Shown here in pieces: positions 16,088-23,817 of a DNA stretch of 64,000 bases; the first letter of the stretch is position 1, and every line of letters starts with the position of its first letter. The notes under the pieces were generated by a model that made no database searches, was not told the DNA's origin, and saw nothing but the letters and a program-made list of their open reading frames with translations. The stretch is taken from contig NZ_QGNA01000001.1 of assembly GCF_003173615.1 (NCBI RefSeq), positions 1,116,001 to 1,180,000 on the forward strand. The letters run 5' to 3'. The position numbers and the translations under genes were made by a program. This stretch comes from Falsiroseomonas bella. GTDB lineage: Bacteria > Pseudomonadota > Alphaproteobacteria > Acetobacterales > Acetobacteraceae.

Positions 16088-18826
16088 CTACAGCAGCTCG
16101 AAATCCGAGGTGAGGCGGAAGCCGTTGTTGCCGGAGAAGGTCGGCCCCGCCCCGGTGCCGACCGCGAGCAGCCGCAGGATGTCGGTGCTGTCCACTGTCG
16201 TGTTCTGGTCGCGATCCTCGAAGTAGTAGACGCCGAAGCGCGTGTTCGACACGCCGGTGATCACCAGGATGAGCTTCTCGAAGGCCAGGGGGTCGTTGTT
16301 GGTGAGGCGCGACCCGACCGCGTTGCGCACCGCGGTGAGCGAGCCGAAGTCGTCGGCGGCGATGCTCACGCCTTCCAGCCGCGCGGCCGAGTAGTTCAGG
16401 CTGACGTTCTGCCCGGCGCCAACGAACCAGGTGGTCGCGTCCGGCAGGCCGAAGCCGAAGCGGTCCACCATGATGAAGTTGCCCTCGAACTCCGTGCCGC
16501 TCACGCTGTCCGCCCCGGCGATGTTCTGCGTCGTGTTGATATCGGCCGTCCCGTCCGACACCGCGCGCAGCAGCGCGATGTCCCGCGTGGTGGCGCTGGT
16601 CCCGAGGAAGACGCGGTCGCCGCCCGTCCCGCCGACATGCACGTCGTCGCCGCCATTGCCGACCAGCGTGTCGGCGCCGCTGCCGCCGAACAGCGTGTCG
16701 TTGCCGTTGCCGCCGTCCAGCCGGAAGGCGCTGGCGATGGCGCGGCCATCCACCGCCATGCTCTCGCCTGTCACGTTGACATTGACGCTCGACTGCCCGC
16801 TCTGGCTCACCAGCGTGGCGGGCAGCCGGACCGCCGTGACCCCGCCTTCGCCGTCCAGGTTGAAGGTGTCGAAGCCGGAGATTCCGGCGAAGGCGCCCTG
16901 CGGCAGCGTGCGCCCGGCCGCCAAGCCCACCACCAGCGTGTCGAAGGCGGTCGTCGTGCTGGCCGTGACGATGTCGAGCCCCGAGAACTCACCTGCCGCG
17001 AAGGTCACGCGGTTGATGCCGCCGCCGACGTTGATCTCGTCCACCCCCTGCCCGGCGAAGACGGTGTCGTTGCCCGCGCCGCCAAATAGCGTGTCGTTGC
17101 CGTTGCCGAGCTCGACGGTCACGCGGCGGTTGGAGGCGAAGGCGCTGACGTCGATGGAGTCGTCGCCCGCGCCGCCGCGGATGGTGGACATGGTGAAGCC
17201 GAGCGCATCGGCGAAGGCCCCCGGCACCGTCACGGCCTGGCCGCCCGCCGCCAGCTCGATGATCTCGACGCCGGAGAGGCCGACGAAGCTGCCGGAACCC
17301 AGCGCCTCGTTTCCGACGAGCCGCAGCGTGTCCGTGCCGCCTTCGCCGTTCAGGTTGTCCAGGCCGTTGAGATCGGCCGACGGCGCGAGGATCAGGTCGT
17401 TTCCGAGGCCGCCGGACACGCGGTCGTTGCCCGCGCCGATGCTCAGCGTGTCCGCGCCGCGGCCGCCGATCAGCGTGTCCGCACCATCCCCGCCGTCGAG
17501 CAGGGCGGCAAGCGGGGTGGTGAGCCGGGCCACCTGCGAGATATCCAGCCGGTCGTTCCCGGCGCCGCCGACGACGGTGACCGCATCCGCGCCGGCGCTG
17601 TCGCCGATCGCGTTGGTGGCAAGGACGGTGTCATTGCCGGAGCCGAGGAGGAAGCGCTCGATGCCCTGGATGCGCCCCGCGAGCGCGCCGCTGATGCTGA
17701 TGCCGGCATAGGTGAGGGATGTCCGGTCGAAGACGTCCAGCAGTTCCAGCACGTCCGCCGTGCCGTCCTCATCCGCGACCAGGTCGGAGGAGGACAGTTC
17801 GGTGACGGCGACGCGGTAGCGGTCGCTGCCGCTGCCGCCATCGGCGCGGTCGAAGCCGCTGCCGAGCTCGATCGTGTCCGCACCGGCGCCGCCGAACAGC
17901 GTGTCGTTGCCTGCGCCGCCAAGCAGCAGGTCGTTGCCGCTGTCGCCGACCAGGCGGTCCTGGCCGTCCCCGCCGTCCAGCACGTCGTTGCCGGACATGC
18001 CGAAGAGAGCGTCGTCCCCGTTATCGCCTGACAGCGTGTCGGCGAGCGCGCCGCCGATCAGCCGGTCGTTGCCGGCGCCGCCGAAAAAGGCCACGGCGAT
18101 CTGCGCCTCGTTCGCACGCAGCGTGTCGTTGCCGAGCGCGCCGGCGATGGTCAGCGCGCCCTCCGCCGCATAGTCCGCGCCAACCGTCGCGGTCAGTGCG
18201 GCGACCGTCGCGGGATCGATCTCGATCCGCTCGAAACCGGCGAGGCTGCCGAAGATCGCTGCGGAGAGATTGCCTGCGCCGCCGGTCAGGCGCAGCAGGT
18301 CGCCCGTGCCGGCGCCGCCCTCCAGGCGGTCGGCGGCGGTGAGCTGGACGAAGGCCATCTCTACCGTGTCGTTCCCGGAGCCGCCCTCGACCGTGTCGGC
18401 GCCAATGCCGGGGGTGATGAGGTCGTCGCCGCCGCCGCCGACAAGCCAGTCGTTGCCGGCATCGCCGCTCATCACCAGCGATTTGGACGCCACCTCGCTG
18501 CCGATGACCGTGTCGCCGCCCAACAGGCCGAAGACGTAGAAGGCGGGGTAGGCGGTGTCGCTGACCATCGCGTCGTTCAGCGTCACCGCCGCACCGCCCG
18601 CGGCCGTGATCTGCAGTCGCTCGATGCCGCGTACATTGGCGAAGGCGCTGGAGGCGAGGGTGATCGTGGCGGTGATGCGCAACAGGTCGGAGAAATTGCC
18701 GCCGCCGCCCTGCACGGTGTCGGTCGCGACCAGGCGGTTCGGGCCGGCGACGATGAAGATATCCACCTCGGTCGCGGTGCCGACCAGGTTGTCCGAGGGG
18801 GAGCCGGTGAGCGAGAAATTCGCCAT
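16088..18826 (-). CDS. RTX (hemolysin-type calcium-binding repeat) protein
   Basis: A 912-residue acidic protein rich in GGxGxD nonapeptide repeats, for example GGAGNDTLFGGAGADTI and DGGDGQDRLVGDSGND, arranged in several blocks from about residue 90 to 770. There is no N-terminal signal peptide. The C-terminus (NTRFGVYYFEDRDQNTTVDSTD and following) is non-repetitive, as expected for a type I secretion signal. No enzymatic domain is recognised, so it may be a surface-layer or adhesive protein. No type I secretion genes are in the window. A promoter candidate is at 18868-18896. It is divergent from paaX. Confidence 0.88.
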   Translation of the reverse strand: MANFSLTGSPSDNLVGTATEVDIFIVAGPNRLVATDTVQGGGGNFSDLLRITATITLASSAFANVRGIERLQITAAGGAAVTLNDAMVSDTAYPAFYVFGLLGGDTVIGSEVASKSLVMSGDAGNDWLVGGGGDDLITPGIGADTVEGGSGNDTVEMAFVQLTAADRLEGGAGTGDLLRLTGGAGNLSAAIFGSLAGFERIEIDPATVAALTATVGADYAAEGALTIAGALGNDTLRANEAQIAVAFFGGAGNDRLIGGALADTLSGDNGDDALFGMSGNDVLDGGDGQDRLVGDSGNDLLLGGAGNDTLFGGAGADTIELGSGFDRADGGSGSDRYRVAVTELSSSDLVADEDGTADVLELLDVFDRTSLTYAGISISGALAGRIQGIERFLLGSGNDTVLATNAIGDSAGADAVTVVGGAGNDRLDISQVARLTTPLAALLDGGDGADTLIGGRGADTLSIGAGNDRVSGGLGNDLILAPSADLNGLDNLNGEGGTDTLRLVGNEALGSGSFVGLSGVEIIELAAGGQAVTVPGAFADALGFTMSTIRGGAGDDSIDVSAFASNRRVTVELGNGNDTLFGGAGNDTVFAGQGVDEINVGGGINRVTFAAGEFSGLDIVTASTTTAFDTLVVGLAAGRTLPQGAFAGISGFDTFNLDGEGGVTAVRLPATLVSQSGQSSVNVNVTGESMAVDGRAIASAFRLDGGNGNDTLFGGSGADTLVGNGGDDVHVGGTGGDRVFLGTSATTRDIALLRAVSDGTADINTTQNIAGADSVSGTEFEGNFIMVDRFGFGLPDATTWFVGAGQNVSLNYSAARLEGVSIAADDFGSLTAVRNAVGSRLTNNDPLAFEKLILVITGVSNTRFGVYYFEDRDQNTTVDSTDILRLLAVGTGAGPTFSGNNGFRLTSDFELL

Positions 18827-18867
18827 GGTGGTGACTTGGCTCCCTGTGCTGATGCGACCGTGAGGCT

Positions 18868-18896
18868 ATTGTCCACAATCATGAACGCCGTAGCAA
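18868..18896 (-). promoter_or_regulatory. Candidate promoter of the RTX gene
   Basis: On the minus strand TTGCTA (18896-18891) and GACAAT (18873-18868) are separated by 17 bases, each matching four of six sigma-70 consensus positions, about 40 bases before the RTX start. The -10 part is embedded in the inverted repeat ATTGTCCACAAT (18868-18879), which could be an operator, perhaps for the divergent regulator; that link is inference. Confidence 0.4.
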
Positions 18897-18948
18897 TCTC
18901 CGGGACATCCTGGCGAGTCGCGTGTGAGACGGCGGGCTGCGGCGCGGC

Positions 18949-19782
18949 ATGAGCGAATTTTCAGCGCTGCGTGCAACATTGGCGCGCACCGGCGCGCCGC
19001 GTATCGCATCCTTCATCGTCACCATCTGGGGCGATGCGGTGACGCCGCGGGGCGGGTCGCTCTGGCTCGGCAGCCTGCAGGCGATCCTCGACCGCTTCGG
19101 CTGCTCGCCCGGCCAGGTGCGCACGGCCATGTCGCGGCTGACCGAGGAAGGCTGGCTGGCGCGCAACCGGCTCGGCCGCAATTCCTTCTACCGCCTCGGG
19201 CCGCGGGGGGAGCAGGTCTTCGCCGCCGCCGCTGCGCGGATCTACGCCGCCGGGGCGCCGGACTGGGACGGCCGCTTCCGGCTGGTGCTGCTGACCGATG
19301 CGGCGATGCGCGAGGCCTTGCAGGCGCGCGGCTTCGGCAGCCTGCCTGGCGGCGCGATGATCGGCGTGGCGGGGGACGTGGCCGGGCTGCCGAAGGGCGT
19401 GCCGGTGATCGCCGGGGCGGTGCGCGACCAGGCCGAGGCGCAGCTGCTGGTTGCCCGCGCCTGGCCGCTGGAGGCGCTGGGCGTGGGGTATCGCCGCTTC
19501 CTCGACGCCTTCGGGCCGCTGCGCGGCGCTTGTGTGGCGCCGGAGGAGGCGCTGCCGCTGCGCCTGCTGCTGGTGCATGAGTGGCGGCGCCTGGTGCTGC
19601 GCGACCCACTGCTGCCCGCGGCGCTGCTGCCGGAGGATTGGGCGGGCGGGCAGGCGCGCGACCTCGCCGGCGCGCTCTATCGCCGGCTCGACCCGGATGC
19701 GGAGGCGTGGCTGGACGCGGAGGGCCGGAACGAGGCGGGGCTGCTGCCGCCTTCGGCCGCGCGGGACCGGTTTGCGGCGTGA
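18949..19782 (+). CDS. paaX: PaaX-family transcriptional regulator
   Basis: A 277-residue regulator matching PaaX, which represses phenylacetate catabolism until phenylacetyl-CoA binds. The N-terminal winged helix has SFIVTIWGDAVTPRGGSLWLG and the recognition-helix region QVRTAMSRLTEEGWL. The middle and C-terminal PaaX domains follow (DWDGRFRLVLLTD and RRLVLRDPLLPAALLPEDW). It sits directly before paaABCDE on the same strand, 77 bases from paaA, and is divergent from the RTX gene, so the 18.85-18.95 kb region probably contains its own operator. Confidence 0.9.
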   Translation: MSEFSALRATLARTGAPRIASFIVTIWGDAVTPRGGSLWLGSLQAILDRFGCSPGQVRTAMSRLTEEGWLARNRLGRNSFYRLGPRGEQVFAAAAARIYAAGAPDWDGRFRLVLLTDAAMREALQARGFGSLPGGAMIGVAGDVAGLPKGVPVIAGAVRDQAEAQLLVARAWPLEALGVGYRRFLDAFGPLRGACVAPEEALPLRLLLVHEWRRLVLRDPLLPAALLPEDWAGGQARDLAGALYRRLDPDAEAWLDAEGRNEAGLLPPSAARDRFAA

Positions 19783-19799
19783 TGCGTTACGGAATTCGC

Positions 19800-19829
19800 T
19801 TGCGGTAGCGCTGTAGTGTGACATATCTT
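19800..19829 (+). promoter_or_regulatory. Candidate promoter of the paa operon
   Basis: TTGCGG at 19800-19805 and TATCTT at 19824-19829 are spaced by 18 bases, ending 30 bases before the paaA ATG. The match is modest and no clear PaaX palindrome was found. Confidence 0.3.
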
Positions 19830-19859
19830 CCGCCGGAACAGGGTGGAGGAAGCGGCCGC

Positions 19860-20861
19860 ATGTACACGCAGGCGCTCAACCAGAAGGACAGCGGCCCCCA
19901 GGTCGCGGAGGATCCCGAACGCCTCGCCCGGTTCGAGGCGCGCGTGGCGGCCGAGGACAAGGTCGAGCCGAATGACTGGATGCCGGAGGCCTATCGCCGC
20001 ACACTGACGCGGCAGATCAGCCAGCACGCGCATTCCGAGATCGTCGGCATGCTGCCCGAGGGCAACTGGATCACCCGCGCGCCGAGCCTGCGCCGCAAGG
20101 CCGCGCTGCTGGCGAAGGTGCAGGACGAGGGCGGTCACGGGCTGTACCTGTACGCCGCCGCGGAGACGCTCGGCACCAGCCGCGAGGAGCTGGTCGAGCA
20201 GCTGCTGAACGGGAAGGCGAAGTACAGCTCGATCTTCAACTACCCGACGCTGACCTGGGCCGATATCGGCGCGATCGGCTGGCTGGTGGATGGCGCGGCG
20301 ATCATGAACCAGATCCCGCTGTGCCGGACGAGCTTCGGCCCCTATGCCCGGGCGATGATCCGCATCTGCAAGGAGGAAAGTTTCCACCAGCGCCAGGGCT
20401 ACGAGATCATGCTCACGCTCTGCCGCGGCACGGCCGAGCAGAAGGCGATGGCGCAGGATGCGCTGAACCGCTGGTGGTGGCCGTCGCTGATGATGTTCGG
20501 CCCGCCGGATGCGCAGAGCGCGCATACCGACCAGTCCATGCGCTGGAAGATCAAGCGCTTCACCAACGACGCGCTGCGCCAGCAATTCGTGGATGCGACG
20601 GTGCCGCAGGGGCACTACCTCGGCCTGACCTTCCCCGACCCGAAGCTTCGCTTCGACGAGGCGACGCAGCATTGGCAGTTCGGCGAGATCGACTGGGAGG
20701 AGTTTCGGCAGGTGCTGGCCGGCAACGGCCCCTGCAACCGGGAACGGCTGGAAGCGCGCCGAAAGGCGCATGACGAAGGCGCCTGGGTGCGAGCGGCGGC
20801 GCTGGCGCATGCCGCGAAGCGCAAGGCGCGCCTTGCCGCACAGCGCATGGCGGCGGAGTGA
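19860..20861 (+). CDS. paaA: Phenylacetyl-CoA epoxidase catalytic subunit PaaA
   Basis: Catalytic di-iron subunit (333 residues) of the 1,2-phenylacetyl-CoA epoxidase, which adds oxygen to the aromatic ring of phenylacetyl-CoA. Iron-ligand motifs are visible: [11 protein letters not shown] and [13 protein letters not shown]. The start at ATG 19860 has GGAGGA upstream; the frame opens at 19818, but the additional 14 residues are not conserved. It is the first gene of paaABCDE and overlaps the region where a GTG start for paaB could lie. Confidence 0.95.
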   Translation: MYTQALNQKDSGPQVAEDPERLARFEARVAAEDKVEPNDWMPEAYRRTLTRQISQHAHSEIVGMLPEGNWITRAPSLRRKAALLAKVQDEGGHGLYLYAAAETLGTSREELVEQLLNGKAKYSSIFNYPTLTWADIGAIGWLVDGAAIMNQIPLCRTSFGPYARAMIRICKEESFHQRQGYEIMLTLCRGTAEQKAMAQDALNRWWWPSLMMFGPPDAQSAHTDQSMRWKIKRFTNDALRQQFVDATVPQGHYLGLTFPDPKLRFDEATQHWQFGEIDWEEFRQVLAGNGPCNRERLEARRKAHDEGAWVRAAALAHAAKRKARLAAQRMAAE

Positions 20862-20866
20862 GCGAC

Positions 20867-21154
20867 ATGGCCGAGCAGAAGATGCCGATCTGGGAGGTGT
20901 TCATCCGCGCGCGTGCGGGCCTGGCGCATCGCCATGCCGGCAGCGTGCACGCGCCGGATGCCGAGATGGCGCTGCAGGCCGCGCGGGACACCTACACGCG
21001 CCGCGGCGAGGGGCTTTCGATCTGGGTGGTGCCCAGCGCGGCGATCACCGCGAGCGATCCCGGCGACAAGGATAGCCTGTTCGAGCCGACCGCCGACAAG
21101 ATCTACCGGCATCCGACGTTCTATGAGGTGCCCGAGGAAGTGGGGCATATGTAG
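20867..21154 (+). CDS. paaB: Phenylacetyl-CoA epoxidase subunit PaaB
   Basis: Small structural subunit of the epoxidase, 95 residues, the same size as E. coli PaaB. Conserved blocks WEVFIRARAGLAHRHAGSVH and DKIYRHPTFYEVPEEVGHM are present. The ATG at 20867 has GGAG nine bases upstream; an alternative GTG at 20858 overlaps the paaA stop but has no ribosome site. It is followed by an unusual 143-bp gap holding a dispersed repeat. Confidence 0.93.
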   Translation: MAEQKMPIWEVFIRARAGLAHRHAGSVHAPDAEMALQAARDTYTRRGEGLSIWVVPSAAITASDPGDKDSLFEPTADKIYRHPTFYEVPEEVGHM

Positions 21155-21156
21155 AT

Positions 21157-21201
21157 GCCCTCAAACGCCGGGCGGCCGCATCCGCGGCCTTGGCTTCGCG
21201 C
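21157..21201 (-). repeat. Copy 2 of the dispersed intergenic repeat, inside the paa operon
   Basis: Read on the minus strand it contains GCGCGAAGCCAAGGCCGCGG and ends in CCCGGCGTTTGAGGGC, nearly the same as the copies at 32281 and 32340. It begins right after the paaB stop and fills the gap before paaC. Confidence 0.65.
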
Positions 21202-21297
21202 AGGCCGCGCCGGCCGGGCGGTCGGTCTGTGCGCGGCGCGCATTCGCGCGCTCGGCCTGCTGCGCAGGCCGCCAGCGCTTGGAACAGGTGACGCGCC

Positions 21298-22068
21298 GTG
21301 ACGACCATCACCCTTGCCGAAGCGCCTCTGCTGAACGCGGTCCTTGCACGTGCCGACGACGCGCTGGTGCATGCGCATCGCCTGTCCGAATGGTGCGGCC
21401 ATGCGCCGATGCTCGAGGAGGACCTGGCGCTGGCGAATGTCGCGCTCGACCTGCTCGGCCAGGCACGCAGCCTCTACCAATATGCAGCGGAGATCGAGGG
21501 GCTAGGCCGGTCCGAGGACGACCTCGCCTATCTGCGGGACGCGCCGGCCTTCCGCAACCTGCTGATGCTGGAGCAGCCGAAGGGCGACTTCGCCTGCACG
21601 ATCGCGCGGCTGTTCCTGCATTCCGCCTTCCTGCATCCCTGGTGGCAGGCGGCGATGCGCAGCAGCGACGCAACGCTCGCCGCCATCGCGGCGAAGGCGG
21701 AGAAGGAGGTGGCGTATCACCTGCGCCATTCCGGCGAGTGGCTGATCCGCCTTGGCGACGGGACGGAGGAAAGCCACGCCCGCGCGGTGGATGCGCTGGA
21801 CCGCTTGTGGCGCTTCACCGGCGAGTTTTTTGCCCGTTCCGACGACGAGGCCGCACTGATCGAAGCCGGCGTGCTGCCTGATCCCGCTTCGATCCGCCCG
21901 CATTGGGAGGCGACGGTGGCGCGCGTGCTGGCCGAGGCGACGCTCGATCGGCCGAAGGATGGCTGGATGCAGACCGGCGGGCGGCGTGGCGTGCATACCG
22001 AGCATCTGGGCCACATGCTGGCGGTGATGCAGCACCTGCAGCGCGCCTATCCGGGGGCGACGTGGTAG
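21298..22068 (+). CDS. paaC: Phenylacetyl-CoA epoxidase subunit PaaC
   Basis: Structural partner of PaaA in the epoxidase, 256 residues, a ferritin-like helical protein. Typical segments are HRLSEWCGHAPMLEEDLALA near the N-terminus, PKGDFACTIARLFLHS, and the C-terminal GRRGVHTEHLGHMLAVMQHL. The GTG start at 21298 is used; an AGG is present upstream but no strong site. It overlaps paaD by seven bases. Confidence 0.93.
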   Translation: MTTITLAEAPLLNAVLARADDALVHAHRLSEWCGHAPMLEEDLALANVALDLLGQARSLYQYAAEIEGLGRSEDDLAYLRDAPAFRNLLMLEQPKGDFACTIARLFLHSAFLHPWWQAAMRSSDATLAAIAAKAEKEVAYHLRHSGEWLIRLGDGTEESHARAVDALDRLWRFTGEFFARSDDEAALIEAGVLPDPASIRPHWEATVARVLAEATLDRPKDGWMQTGGRRGVHTEHLGHMLAVMQHLQRAYPGATW

Positions 22069-22571
22069 CGCTGGCGAGCCTCGACCGCGAGCGCCTGCGC
22101 GCGGACGCGCTGCGGATCGCCGGCGAGGTCGCGGACCCGGAGATCCCGGTGCTCTCCATCGCCGATCTCGGCGTGCTGCGCGACGTGCGCGTGACCGATG
22201 CAGGCGAGGTCGAGGTGGACATCACGCCGACCTATTCCGGCTGTCCCGCGATGACCATGATCGCGGTGAACATCGAGACGGCGCTGGCGGCGCAGGGCAT
22301 CGCGGCGCGGGTGAAGCTGGTGCTCTCGCCGGCCTGGACCACCGACTGGATGACGCAGCAAGGCCGCGACAAGCTGCGCGACTACGGCATCGCGCCGCCC
22401 GCGCCGAAGGCCTCCCGCCGCGCGTTGTTCGGCATGGAGGAGGAGGTCGCCTGCCCGCGCTGTGGCAGCACCGAGACCCAAAAACTCTCGGAGTTCGGCT
22501 CCACCGCCTGCAAGTCGCTCTGGCGCTGCACTGCGTGCAAGGAGCCCTTCGACCATTTCAAATGTCTGTAG
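22062..22571 (+). CDS. paaD: PaaD, Fe-S cluster assembly-like protein of the epoxidase
   Basis: A 169-residue protein with an N-terminal MIP18/DUF59 domain (DPEIPVLSIADLGVLRDV, then TPTYSGCPAMTMI) and a C-terminal cysteine-rich region with CPRCG, a later C and CTAC...CL, likely zinc-binding. PaaD is needed for maturation of the epoxidase system. The start is GTG 22062, seven bases inside paaC, with a GGGGG ribosome site. It precedes paaE by 13 bases. Confidence 0.92.
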   Translation: MVALASLDRERLRADALRIAGEVADPEIPVLSIADLGVLRDVRVTDAGEVEVDITPTYSGCPAMTMIAVNIETALAAQGIAARVKLVLSPAWTTDWMTQQGRDKLRDYGIAPPAPKASRRALFGMEEEVACPRCGSTETQKLSEFGSTACKSLWRCTACKEPFDHFKCL

Positions 22572-22584
22572 CGGGACGACGCCC

Positions 22585-23673
22585 ATGAACGCCGTGACCA
22601 GCACCCGCTTCCACCCGCTGCGCGTGCTGCGCGTGGACCGCGAGACGGCGGATGCCATCGCCGTGACGCTGCAGCCGCCACTGCACGCCGCGGAGCTGTT
22701 CCGCTTCACGCCGGGGCAATACCTCACACTGCGCCGCGTCGAGGATGGCGAGGAGCTGCGGCGCAGCTATTCGATCTGCGCCGCACTGGACGAGGGCGCG
22801 CTGCGCGTCGGCATCAAGCGCGTCGCCGGTGGGCGGTTCTCCTCCTGGGCGGTGGATCACCTGAAGCCCGGCGACGTCATCGAGGCGATGCCGCCCGAGG
22901 GCCGCTTCGGCATGATGCCCGATCCCGCCGCGCCGCCGCGCACCATCCTCGGCATCGCCTGCGGCAGTGGCATCACGCCGGTGCTGTCCATCGCGGCCTC
23001 GGTGCTGGCGGGGGAGCCGAACACCCGCGTCGTGCTGCTCTACGGCAACCGCAGCGGCGCCGACATCATGTTCCGCACTGCGCTGGAAGAGCTGAAGGAC
23101 CGCTACCTCGACCGCTTCGCCGTGGTGCATGTGCTGAGCCGCGAGAAGCATGAGCTGGACAGCCTGCATGGGCGCCTGGACGCCGCACGCATCCAGGCGC
23201 TGCTGCCCGGCCTGGTGCCGCCGGGTGCGATCGCGAAAGCCTTCCTCTGTGGCCCGACGGGCCTGGCGGAGGCGGCGACGGAGGCGCTGACCGCGCTCGG
23301 CCTGCCGCACGAGCACATCCATGCGGAGCACTTCACGCCCGCGCCCGGCAGCACGCCGCGCCAAGCGCCCGTCGTCGCGCCGGATGCGAAGCCCGCGGCG
23401 GAAGCGGACATCACCATCGACGGCGTCACGCGCCGCGTGCCCTTGGCCGAGGGCGAGACGGTGCTGGAAGCCGGGCTCCGCGCGGGGCTCGACCTGCCCT
23501 GGTCGTGCCGCGGCGGCATGTGCTGCACCTGCCGCGCCAAGGTGACGGAGGGCACGGTGGCGATGGACACCAACTACTCGCTGCAGCCCTGGGAACTGGA
23601 GGCGGGCTTCGTGCTGACCTGCCAGAGCCGGCCCAAGACCGGGCATCTCGTCGTGGACTACGACGCGGCGTAA
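22585..23673 (+). CDS. paaE: Phenylacetyl-CoA epoxidase reductase PaaE
   Basis: Reductase of 362 residues passing electrons from NADPH through FAD and a 2Fe-2S cluster to PaaA. The FAD-binding RRSYSICA, the NAD-binding GIACGSGITPVLSI and the C-terminal plant-type ferredoxin domain with CRGGMCCTCRAKV and a last cysteine in LTCQSRP are visible. ATG 22585 begins the conserved FHPLRV region. It ends the paaABCDE cluster; the ring-opening, ligase and beta-oxidation genes (paaZ, K, G, H, J) are not in the window. Confidence 0.94.
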   Translation: MNAVTSTRFHPLRVLRVDRETADAIAVTLQPPLHAAELFRFTPGQYLTLRRVEDGEELRRSYSICAALDEGALRVGIKRVAGGRFSSWAVDHLKPGDVIEAMPPEGRFGMMPDPAAPPRTILGIACGSGITPVLSIAASVLAGEPNTRVVLLYGNRSGADIMFRTALEELKDRYLDRFAVVHVLSREKHELDSLHGRLDAARIQALLPGLVPPGAIAKAFLCGPTGLAEAATEALTALGLPHEHIHAEHFTPAPGSTPRQAPVVAPDAKPAAEADITIDGVTRRVPLAEGETVLEAGLRAGLDLPWSCRGGMCCTCRAKVTEGTVAMDTNYSLQPWELEAGFVLTCQSRPKTGHLVVDYDAA

Positions 23674-23709
23674 CGGGTCATATTGAGCGGACGCAGGCTT
23701 CACCTTCGT

Positions 23710-23745
23710 CGCCTCAGACGCCGGCGCTTCGCTTGGCTTCGCCGC
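23710..23745 (-). repeat. Copy 3 of the dispersed intergenic repeat (shorter)
   Basis: Minus-strand reading gives GCGGCGAAGCCAAGCGAAGC followed by GCCGGCGTCTGAGGCG. It matches copy 1 best and lacks about ten central bases. It lies between the convergent paaE and helicase genes. Confidence 0.5.
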
Positions 23746-23817
23746 ATGAGCGGCGGGCGCCGTTCGGCGCCTCGGCCCGCTACGCGCGCCGCAGGTCGTC
23801 CCTTATGGGATTTCGTC

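Noticed and set aside
16300-18600. Short direct repeats resembling an array
   Set aside because: They encode RTX nonapeptides in one open frame.
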